Shown piece by piece: positions 26,901 to 38,900 of a stretch of DNA of 64,000 nt. The notes under the pieces are model-generated. The model was not told where the DNA came from. It saw nothing but the letters and a program-made list of their open reading frames with translations, and made no database searches. Position 1 is the first letter of the stretch. Every line of letters begins with the position of its first letter. Origin of the DNA: Rhea pennata (taxonomy: Eukaryota > Chordata > Aves > Rheiformes > Rheidae); contig NC_084702.1 of the NCBI RefSeq assembly GCF_028389875.1, forward strand, positions 67,429,582 to 67,493,581. Direction: 5' to 3'. The position numbers were made by a program, and so were the translations under genes.

Positions 26901-29900
26901 AGAAGATGTTCTGTATTTTTGAGCATCCTTGTAACAGTTTTCTATATTGTTTTCTAGCATTTCATTTTTTTTTTTTTTTTGAGACACAATGACCAGAATT
27001 CAATACTTGACACTATTCAAGACAGTGGTATGCCTTGTGTTTGTACAGTGGCATAATCATGTTCCCTGCTTTGTCATCTTTTTCTTTCCTATCAGGCCAC
27101 TCTGCTACCATATGACAAAGCTTCTCAAAAAGAGTTTACCAACATAGCCTATAAAAAGTACCAGTGAAAGTTTTGTTGCTATTGACTATTATTAAATATT
27201 AATATTAAACAATATTGACTCATCATTTCTTTATTCCACATCCTTGCCATAATTGATCTCTTGACCTGTTCTGAGATAGTCATCATTTCATGGAGAAATG
27301 AGGCAAAGACTATTGTGTTTGTCTTGTGTTTGTTCAGACAGAATGTAGCAGAATGGGCTTCTGGCACCTCATTGTGTTTCTTGCTTATTAGACATTAAAA
27401 TAAAAAGAATGTAATTATCCCCAAAGGGATAGGTGATAAGAATCCTAATATTTTTGTACATGCATCATGGACAAATGAAAGTTTCTTCATTGCTTTGAAA
27501 AGTTATGAAAATACAAGCTATTAATGGAATTTATTCCATGGAATTTCAGACTCCCAAATGGCTAAAGAAAGCTCTTACTCTAGTTTTGCCAACTTTGTCT
27601 GACTAGTAAGGATTACTAAAATTTTTTTGTTTGTTTTTCTGTGTTTAAGCCACTTTTTCTAATGGTGTGAAGTTTAATTTTTCTTGATAAGATTGTAATT
27701 TCATTATACAGGTGTGAACTTGAAGAAAATCTACAGAAGACAATGACACTCTTTTAGATTGCTGTCGATTTAACTGCACTGTGGATTTGCTCCTCTCCTC
27801 TCCTCTATACTCTGCTCCTTTCCCTCCTCTCCCTTAGATTTTGTGGGACTTTCTGTTGGACTTTTGCCAACAGCTAAGGCTGTTATTTCTAGGTAGCTTT
27901 AAACTGACTAGTGATACTTAAGACAGAATTCTAGGTTTAACACCCGTGCATCCAAGCACTGATTGCACTTGGCTGTATGTGAATAACTTCTCTGAATGCA
28001 GACTCCCAGAGAAACAGAATGTAAGTGTTGCTATGGTTTTCACTGTGGCTTGTACGCTGAGCATGAATTCAGTGAACACACGTGTACACCAGCCCACACG
28101 TGTAATTATGGGTTCTGTGTGTCTGGTGCACTACATCTCGTTTTCAAGAGTGCACCTGTCTGTTGAGAGTGTAGCTTCTCAAACAGCCACTTCTCTGCTA
28201 TAGACCTGCTAGAGTAGAAAATTCAGTCGCGTCTTTCACAACTTACATGACAAAAATATTTGACGGTATGCAGAGACCTGCACAGCTCTTAATCAATGCT
28301 AGATATCTTTTCCTCTCTCATACCTTCCTTTTAAACTCTCCCTCTGACCGAGAAAAACTCCAGCAAGACTGCATCAGTGCTCATGTAATACTTCACTGCT
28401 GGTCTTTGCAAACATTTGCAGAACTAAATGGAAATTTAGTTTTAAACCACAAGAGCTTATACACTGGACAAATTGATGGTTTTGTGTCTTTTTCATGTAA
28501 TGTCAAGACGATTTCAATGCCTGCTCTAAGTACTAAGTTCTTCTAGGCAAAGGCTCTTGTCATTGCTAAGGCACTAAATATATCTGAGCAATAGATTCAA
28601 CAATATATATTTGCTCTGGAGATTATGCATGTACACGGGGAGTTTTTATCTTTAGCCTTGAGCAGTTTACTTGATAAATTAATCTATTCTGTTATTTTCA
28701 GGCCCGAGAAAGGAAGGTTTTAAACAGCTAGTGCCTTCCTCAGCAGCACTCTCCCCACCTGTACCTCCACCACACTCTGCTACACAGTTACCACCTCTTC
28801 CACCAGCTTCTCACCCATCACTGCAGGTCCCAGCAGCCCCCAGCTTGCCTCCCAGAAACAGCAAACCCAGCTCTGAAACAATGTAAGTGACCATAAAAAT
28901 CTGTTAAGTATGTGTTTTCTCACCTTTTTCTGCCCTATTGCTTGGCTCATTCAGTAGCAGGTAAAGACTGTCTCCCACGTTTCTGGGGGAATGAGCTCAG
29001 AATCACAGTATCACAAAATCACTGGGGTTGGCAGGAACCTCTGGAGATGATCTGGTCTAACTCCCTGCTCAACCTAGGTCAGCTAGAGCATGTCTCAGGA
29101 CCATGTCCAGTCAGCTTTTGAATATTTCCAAGGATAGTTCAGTCACCTTCACAGTAAAGAAGTGTTTTCTTATGTTCCGCACTCACACCACTTTGCTTGC
29201 CCTGCATCAGCCCTAGCCTGTTTGGAATTGTTTTTTATTAGATTGATCCCTCCATCTATTTAATTGTTATCCTAAATCTTCTTACCTGCAATATGGGAGG
29301 AAACACTTCTTCCTGCTCTGCAGGTAATCAGGTAATGGAGAGGAAGGAGGGGATTCTGCTAGGTTTTGTACTCCAGGTGGGCACAAAGATTTCCTACCCT
29401 TGTTGAAAATCAGTTGTAGCAATAACTGAACCTTTCCCCAGCACTCTTCTGGGAGAAGAAGGCAGGGGAGTCAAGTCTATCAGCAGACACCTGGCTGTGC
29501 AGGAAGTAGTTTTGCAAGTCTGAGGAACGAAAGCATTGGTTGTGAAACCACCAGAAGGCGAACTGTGGCCTGTTACCATAACATTTGAAGCCCCTGTCAC
29601 ACATTGTTCTCCTTTCTTTACCCTTCTTCAAAACGCAGTGCACGAAAGGCAAACCCTCCAGCAACAACGAGTTAGAAGCAGGGGGACTAGTGTCAAAAGT
29701 GACCAGGAGCGAGTTGGACATGACTAATGAGCAGCTTTGTGGCCAGCAGCTTACTGCAAATAGACAGACTATATAAAACATCAGAGTTTTGTGTGGCCAC
29801 ATACACCATATTTTGGTTCTGGTGATGTGACAACGTCAATCTAAATATGCTGCTGTGCTCCGAGCTGTGGGAAACTGCCCCCCTAAAAGCTCTTACGCTC

Positions 29901-32900
29901 CCCACTACGGCAGCGGTGGGGGCGACTCCTGGGAAACTGCAGTTCCTGCCCCATCTAGTGGCCAGAGCGCAGGTAGCTTAAAGCAGCTCCCAGGGCCCCT
30001 GAAGAAAGGCTGCTCCTTGCCAAGTGCTTAAGACCAAGGCTTTCCCTCTTTGCCTTTAAGAATGTGCAAAACTTACCTCCAGCTTGCCATTTTGCTCGTC
30101 TGGTTCTTACTCTTATCAGTTCAACAGAAGCTTTAAATCTAACATTAGAGCCCTTTTACCCAGCCTAACCTTCTCCCGTTGTTTCTATCACCCCCTGTTT
30201 AGACTTTGCACTGTGTAAGTCAAGGAGCAAGTCCTATATATAACATCATGCAAAAGCCTGGTGTTCTGCTTATGCATTGTGTAAGCAGGCTGCACCTGCA
30301 AAGATGGTTAACAAGCCCAACAAATTCTTTCCATTCAGTCAGCCCATCTGTCTATTATATTTGTCATACCATACTCATCTCCATGGTATCTGAGCACCTT
30401 TGGCTCATTTGTTTTCTTCTTTTATACTCAGGATCAAAGTTTCCCTGTGTACAAAAATCAAGTTACTGTCAGCAAGAACAATTTAGAGAGTCTCATGGGT
30501 ACTTAAGTATAACAGACTGCCCAGCCATTGTCTAAAAAACTGCAAAAAGCACCGAAATAGGGGTAAATGAAAATGCAGTCACAGAAACGATCTTCATCGG
30601 TTTCACATGTTCCTTTGTTTCATATTTACAGAAGTCCAGACAATGAAGAAAATTATGATGATGTTGAATTTGATTCGCAGAGTAAGATGGGTACGTTTTA
30701 ACTAACAGCAGATACACAAAGCTGTAAGCATACAGTATTTATAAGATAAGCAAAAGCATATTGTATTCATAAGTGACTTGTGTAACTAATTATGCTGATA
30801 CTGCAGTCTAATGGGTGAATAAGGTTGTCTCATTATGCTAACTTTTCTATAATTAATATGGCAGACTCTCAGGAAGTGCTTTAAATGTCTTCTCAGCCCC
30901 CCACCCCCTTTTGGTTGGAAACATACCAGGATGAGTTAAGTTACCAGATTTTCAAGTCTGATCCAAAATGAATGCTGTTCTTTCTGAGTTAAAGTTGTGT
31001 GCTGTGGTGGAACAGGCATTGTTTTGTACTTGATAAAAAAATAATTTGTTGATTGTGCTTTTAACATTGCTTTGTGATCTGCCTTGAATAAGAGGCAATG
31101 GGTAGCAGTGTTGTGCCAGGAGCAGCCAGAGAAGCAGATTAGGACACAAAGAATTTCAGTCTGCCTTCTGATCTCTCCTAGGGAGGATCAGTCTGTGCCA
31201 GGCACAGTATGCATCATTTAGTGTGCTGGCCATCCTCACTGTACAGTAATGTGGGCTGCGGAGCTGAAAAGAAGCCCAAGCTCTTTTCCTACCCACCTAC
31301 CTGCAGAGCAAGAAGGAAGCATCAGCTTCACAGAGTCTCTTTTCCTGCAGTCCAGGGTAGTGCCTGGCTTGGTACATGCACACTTAGCCTCCTTACTCAA
31401 CTGTGGGGCTGGTGTGAGCAAGTTCTTTGTGGTCTATTATAATTTATTAGATTTTTAAAAATTATTTAAGTGGACATGATAAGGCAGGAGTCTGCATATA
31501 TTTCTAGTTAATATCACCTGTGTTATTAGCATTTTTATAAATAGTTAGCACTAGAATGAATTGTTTTCTCTATAGCAAGAATTAATACCCTGTTTTTACT
31601 TTCGGTCATATAGGTCATGGGAATATAGAAGAGGTAAGTGTTCCATCCACGATACCATCCATGATAAACTGAAGAACTTATCATTTTTAGTACAAACTTA
31701 CAAATTTAGTAAAATCATTTCAATGGTTTAGAAAATTTGTTGCAGAGTTAATGTAGTATATTACCAGTAAGTTGCAGTAGCACTTAATTGTGAAGGCCAA
31801 AAATAAATCTGGGTGCACAGAGTAAATTGGAACTAATTATTAAAGCTACTTAGACACCAGAAACTGATTTTTTAAAAACCTTCTGTTTCCACTGACATTT
31901 TATTTCACCAAAACTTTTCACAAACAAGAGCCCTATTTTTTTTCCAGTGATAAATCACTGGTTTCCAGTGAGCCCAGGTTTGTCTTGTTGTCTTTAAAAA
32001 TCTGCCTGTATTAGGGCTAAGACAGTCTTTGGGACCCTAATTTGAATTCCATTTAGATCCCTAATATTTCATTTTACCTACTACTAATCCTGTTATCTCT
32101 TCCTGGCAATCATCAATGCAAATAGTCTTTCCAGAACTAACGCTGCAGCTAAAGCGTCCAATTTGGATTAAACAATATGCTAGTGTGATGTAACAATCTG
32201 GAAATTTATAGTTGTGGTATGGTAAAAACAAGGTCAGAACTAACATATAGTGGGTTTAAATAATGCAGTAATCTGGGTTTGGAAAGATTAAATTAATTTG
32301 TATTTACATTTTGCTGTAAATATTTTTATATAGTTTGTATGAAGTTTATATAGAAGGTCCGTGTTTTTCATGTCATTCCAAATGTATTTAGGCCATTGAA
32401 AACTGCATTTTTCTTTTAGGGCCAAGAAAGTACTGAAGAGATGTATGAAGACATAAGTAACGTCAGGTAGTAATTTTAAACTGTATAGCCTATTGTATCT
32501 TTATGACCAAAGGCTTGCTAACAAGGCACTTCATTTGGCCAAGAAGTGTGACTGAAGTCCCTGCCAGGCATTAATTTGTTCATCCATTTTACCTAGAGAA
32601 AATCAGGTTGTTCACAAGTTATTTCCCACTTAGATGTAATATATTCTGGGGTGGAAAAACTCTTGTGATAAAATCATGTAATTGCTGTGATCTAGGCAAC
32701 AGAAGCAGCTGACTTTTAATCTTAGGAACATGTCTGAATCATTATTTGGAATTACAGCCTGTGAGGAAAAATAAGTTCAGCCCCTTCATACTATGGCCCC
32801 AGGTAGATTATTTAGTTGTAGTTGTTTTTCTTGTTTTCTGGATAAATATACTCAGAACTCCTAAAAGCTGCTGGATTTACAGTTTTCATGGTCTGAGTCC

Positions 32901-35900
32901 CCTGGCACATCTACAGAGTCAAAATGTGAGCCCTGCTCACAGTCTTCTGCCTCTAGCCCCTGATTTTCAGTCTCTCAACCTGCTGAAGTCTAAATGTGTG
33001 GGATTCCATGTATGACAATACACAAGGGAGAACACTCATTCCTTTGGCACAAATAACCATCTAAAATTCCTACCCCATGATACCTTGTTTCTGATGTAAA
33101 ACGACTTTCAACAGCAATTTATTGTTGAATTGTCTATGAACATGGATAATTTAGAAAGTAAACAACTGAAACAGGCAATCCTCATTCACTGTATTTTTGG
33201 AACTTGAGCATATCAGTTTAGCAGAAGGATGGAAAAAAGAAGAGGAGGGAGCCTTACTCAGTTCCATAGAGTTTGTAGAGCATAGTTCTTCCAGAGAAAC
33301 TGTTGGCAGCAATCTGCAAAGCTTAGTTATAGTCCTAAGTACGTCCCAGGGCCTACATCTCAGTACCATCCAGTATCTAAGGCACAGCAGAAAATATACT
33401 CTGGCATGTTAGGCACATTAATGATGCTGTACAGAACAGTGACTGCCGCTTTTATAAACATAGCTGCAATAGTTTTCAGTTAGGTTTAAAACAATAGTCC
33501 AGTCGTGGCTGCTCAGGCTTCAGTCCAGGTTGCATCAGTCAGCATTAATGGCCCCAGTAAATATTTAGCAGCTGTAGCCAGTGCCACAACACCTAGACTG
33601 CTATCAGTTTCCAAGGTTGCTTGCTAAAATTAGCTCAGAGATGTCTGGACATGTACTTGCATAGCCAGTCTCTTACCTTCAGAGGACCCTCTGACATACT
33701 TCATCTTGAGGACAGACAGTTTAAATTATTTATGTAGCATAAGAAAAGAGGCTCTTTCCTCTGTTGCAGATCAGCCACATTGAGGTATAGTATATGTATC
33801 TTTGATATCACTGGGAGAACTTTTTTCCCATCACATACAGTTCTTTGTTGACCTTGGGTAAGAAAGCTGTAGAGAGACATGTTTCACTGCTACTGACCTC
33901 TACATTCAGTCCTGGCAATGCATTTCTAGATCAACATCAATTGAAAAAGAGAAGAAGTGGGACAAGGATGAAAAGAAAAGAATGGACCAGGAGAAGAAAG
34001 AACAAAAGGAAAAAGAAAAGAAAGAACAGGAAATCAGAAAGAAGTTCAAAGTAAGCTCTTTCTTTTGTAATCTAGACAAGGATATGTGAGAAGCATTATT
34101 TATAACCCTTGTCCAATTTAGAATACAGTCTTCAGCTTCAGGTAGTTCAGGAGCATGGATAAATTTAACCCTTTCTATGTTTGGCATATGCTAGATTTCA
34201 GACTCAGTATTGATCGCAAAGAGATTTCATTGATTATAAATTATGTTTTCTGTTAAATGCTCTTCTGTTCTTTCTATGTAAAAAAGCTGTGAGAAGTGTC
34301 CCTTTTCTGTTTAAACCCCTTTACATCACTAGAATAACATCGAAAGTGGGAATTGGAATCCATATACTTAGTGATTTTTGCTTAGCTAGAGCCAGATACA
34401 ATAGGATCCAGCCCACAAGAGAATTCAACATTAAAGAGCAATACCTTGCTTGGTTGCCTAGGTCTCCAGCCTGTAGGGGCTAAGGGGGAAGGAAAAGAGT
34501 AGCGCTCATGTGTAGGGGAGTCATAGTCACTGTCAAAGCCTAGAGGCTAAATAACAAGCCAGTTCTTTCTGTTTTGTAACATTTTTTATGTAGTTGATGG
34601 TCAGCATGCTCCCACAGTTTACAAATCTGCCAATCATTTTCTATTAACCAATGTCTGTTCATAATCCTCTGCTATACTCCTTTCAGTTTCGTTGTGCCTA
34701 GTGGATGGCTTTTTTTCTCTCCCTGTCTATTGTGCTCTATACACAGGAAAGCCACAGTAGTTCTGCTACTTCATCGCATTGGTCTGCTGTAGAGAGACTG
34801 ACATGAGTTGAGGAGCAAATAATAAAAAAAAAATACTAATAGCAAATAATAGTGGTATGTTTTTGTTGTTTTTCGGGGTGTTGGCCCCAAATCTCCTTGA
34901 CTTTTTGCAGGTCTGAAAAGACCAATTCTTTGAAGTGTAGGCATTAGCACATTGAAAGATTTCAGACTGCAGACTGCTCTCTTGCGGACATTAAAATACA
35001 ATATTATTCTTAAATGCAAGCAAATATATTTAAGTGCATATTTTCATTCCTGTTGCCACCTACCTAGGGATAGCTATTCCTGAACTAGTCTATAATTGTT
35101 CACAGCCACATCCACAAGGCCAAATATAACTTAAAGCCACAGACATTAAAGTCTAAAGGGGTTTATCCATAACATACACTACAGATTTCACAGAGAATCC
35201 TGAATTCTAATAAACAGTATGATCATGTCCTGTAGGTACTTGTGGGATCATTTATAGAGCAGAATTGTAAGCACAGAATATTATGAGGTAGACTTCTGTA
35301 TATTTATGAATATTTATTTATATGAGTAGCCCTGCCGAAACTACATGGAGCTGCCCGCTGGAATAAATGCATGTCTGTTTTGTGAGGAAAGGTTTCACAG
35401 GTTAACGTGTTGGTTTTAGTCTTGATATTCCTCTGATTTTGCCAAGCACTCCTTTAGCTGCTTTATTGCTATGTTTTAGTCCTCTCTTTTCATCCTTCCT
35501 TATTAGTTTAAATTGTGTAGCTGGGGATAGAGATGATGCCTAGAGTGTTTTAAATGTCAATGAAACAAATAATTATCAATGCAGTTATTTTATCTTTCAC
35601 CTGAATGTTCAAGAAAGAATTTCTTTTTTCCACCTCTATGATTTATTTTGTTACTTCTCCTGTGCAGCTAATGGGACCCATCCAAGTCCTTCATCAGGCA
35701 CGAGCTTGTGCTGACTACAAGGGAGGAAAGAATGAGCTGACTGTCAGACAGGGGGATCAGATTGAAATCATTCGCCTCACAGACAACCCAGAAGGAAAGT
35801 GGTTGGGCAGGATAAAAGGATCTTGTAAGTTCTGCTTCTTCACTGTGTTGCTGAATGTTTTCATTGTGTGACAGAAAACTTGTGAGTGCATGCAGCATTA

Positions 35901-38900
35901 TTCCAAGGAGTAGCATTAACAAGGCTGAGTCACTTGCCACCAAAGCAAATAATTACCACAGCTCGCCCTGCTCTGCTTACATGGCGTGTGGGGCTCAGTT
36001 CATTGTAGGAAGTTATTTTTCAACGTAATGTAATATCTAGATGCAGTAGAGTGAGTTAGGAAGAGTATGTTGGGATCTTCGTGGACCTATTGAGTTCAGT
36101 GTCCTTCAGACTTTGAATTGGCATTAGGATTCCGCTCTGTACAAGTAATGATGTTAGCCTTTTTCATATCTTTGTTTTAAAAATAAAATAAAATGGGTTT
36201 ATCTAACATGGAACCAGAGAATATAAGGTCTTGTTTTAAGAGTATATCTTGTTCCTGTTCTTACAGAAAGATTCTAACTCTCATTTGAGGAGTTTCTCAC
36301 TAACTTCTAGCTTTTTTTTTTTAATCTTGAAAACCAGGGTGTTTCTCTACTTGTACAAATTATATCAGTGAATATTATGAGTATGGTAGGGGCCTGATGA
36401 TCTGATGAGCAAAGACACTAAAAGACTGATCCATGAAATCAATGAAAATCATTAAAATCACCAAAAAGCATTAAAAGCACTTGCTTGATTTTTAAGGACA
36501 CTAAAATGACGAGCAAGTTCAGTAAGACAGTTGATACCTGTAGAATTGGACAGCACCTCCTGAGCACTTTTTAGTACTGGATGTAAGAAGACATGCTTGG
36601 CGTTTTGTAAGACATGCTTGGATCACTTTGTAAGTGGAAAGCAAATCTCAGTGGAGGCCAGGGTATTTTCTTGAGCACATGCAGTTAATTAATTAATTTA
36701 CACTGGCTTTTCATAAACTGATGTCTGCTTCAGCAAAATCATGAGCTGTACTGGACTTCTCAGAATTAAGAGTTAAAGGTACAGCCCATGGTGTTTCATC
36801 AGTGCTTCAACCTCAAGTGTTCACAGGCCAATAATGGGAAGGCTGAAAAAGAAATCAAGTAATAGAGGAAAATCAGTTTTGATAATTCAAATAAAGTGAG
36901 GGGAAAAAAAGGTGTTTATAATTTTCCCCCAAGTACCTATCAGTAATTAAATCTCGTTAATTATTTTTCACATGAATTTCAGGTAAAGATTTGAGTGGAA
37001 GCATACCAGGGCTTGTTGAGAAGTAGCAGAGTGGGGAATTTTCCATTCTTGAGAACCATTTGAGGATTTTTTGCTTCGAGAAAATACTTTCTTGCCCTAT
37101 TTTCATGCAGGCAGCATGTCTGCTGCATAGAAAGAGTTCCCAATCTTAGGCCAACTGCCCTACTTCAAGTTTCTCCCAAGCCAGTGTACTCAGGATTGTA
37201 ACCAGATCCCCTTAGTGAAGCTCCAAGGGGACAGCAAGGTAGCTCCTCAGTGTCTAGCAGCCGAAAGCACAAACCATACAAACAAAATATTTCTTCCTCC
37301 TTGTTCTTCCTCCTAGTGACCTGTCAGGATCTTTACGTCAGGGACCATCCTAAATTGTGCCACCAGATTGCAGTGGTCCCAAGATTAGCTGACAAAGGGG
37401 AGCTTGCAACAGCCTTGCTCCCTGGAGTCTGCACAGTAAACTCTTCTGCTGTGGCTGAGAAGCAAATAAAGATGCTGTTAACTTGACACCAGCTGAGGAG
37501 TGATTGGGGGGATATCTGAGACGGATATGGAATTTGTATGTGTGTAAATAGTTGAAAGCTCCAGGTGAGGCTGTTTGGAATAAAATATTTCTCTTAAAGT
37601 TTTCAGAGATACAAAACAATTCAATCATACTGAATCTGAACCTTCTGTTATACTCATCAGTTCACAACGAGCTTTAAAACTGGCTCTGCTTAATTACATG
37701 GTTTCATTCATTTAGATGGATACGTTAAAACAACTGTGGTGGAAATTGATTATGATTCTTTAAAAAGAAAGCAACAACCAGCCATCAGAGCTACTGTGAA
37801 ACATTCAGACAGCGACCAAGAAGTGTATGATGATGTTGGAGAGCAGGACAGTGTTAGCAGGTATGTATAGAGAACACATTCAAGGGACCTAAAGATTTAC
37901 TTCAGTCAGCCTAGACAGGGAAAGTTTTAAAACTACCAGCCAGACTCCTGATACCAAGAAAAGCAGTCATTTATATAAGAAGCTTGTAGCTTGTCTATCA
38001 AAGCTGAAGTAGTCAGATGAACAAGAATGGACTCTGGAATCTGGCATCTATAAGCACTCATATATAGGAGGAATTGATAGCATAGGAAGAGCTGTAGCAC
38101 TGCACGCCAAAAGAAAATGAAAGCCAAACATGCAAAATTTACAATTTACCCACAGGAAGTGCAGTTCCCTGCCCTTCATCTCCTTTCTTGTTCTCTGTCT
38201 CGTGAAGTCACAGGCTGTCTTTTCTAACATGCAAGAATAAAGGACTGTAAAAGCTAAAGAAACCCTCATTGCACAGGGGAACTCCTAATCACCCTCATTG
38301 CTCTGGAACTGTGAGTCAAGACTACCTCTTACCTTTGAAGAGAAGGAAATTCTGGAGGCATGACTAGAATGGCCCTCAGGGAGAGACCATGGTTAATGGG
38401 GTTAATTCTAACAAAAGGCCAATCAAAACCCATGAGGTGGATATGAGCTATACTTTCACTGTATGAGAAGCTTCTCTTTGGCAGTCTCCTATGCATTTTC
38501 AATGAGGTGCCACGTTGCAGCCTTTGTACTTCAATGTGTCATATTTTTCAGGTCAAACTGATCTGCAGCTGGGGAAATGTCATCTCTAGCAGGGTGCCAG
38601 GCTTGCTTGCAGCTAAATATTCTAGTGGTCTTGTGACAAGAGGCTATTCTATCACATGACCCAACATGACAGTGGTATCTCTGTTACCTGACCTCACATA
38701 AAAGTCTGCTTCTGTCACCTGATTCAACAAACCAGTGTTCATTCTCCATCACATGTCCTGACGTAGAGAGTCACATGCACTGGGATTCAAAGAAGACACC
38801 TGCATGTGAGTGTGGAGGATTTCAATGTGTAGGACACATCATAGAACGCTTGCAGCATTCATCCATTGCACTAGTGTTTAGATCTAACTTCCCAGTGCCT

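Larger units (their letters stand above)
8140..28701 (+). other. FYB1: FYB1 intron 1 (20.6 kb)
   Basis: It runs from GTAAGT to a TTTTCAG acceptor. It holds a (TG)n(GA)n microsatellite, long T tracts, the candidate terminal exon at 10071, two GC-rich patches (10850-11020 and 12395-12550), degraded CR1 copies at 24920-25345 and 26081-26254, and a hairpin at 26823-26862. No nested gene is supported; the open frames in it are short and show no family features. Confidence 0.85.
28883..30631 (+). other. FYB1: FYB1 intron 2
   Basis: It holds a reversed CR1 fragment (28998-29250) and a GC-richer block (29860-30010) with a CTCF-like site. No coding sequence is supported; the overlapping short frames at 29394-29905 look random. 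Confidence 0.85.

Noticed and set aside
27946..28546. Two adjacent open frames before exon 2
   Set aside because: The peptides have no domain or low-complexity pattern of known proteins, and no phase-compatible splice sites link them to exons 1 and 2.
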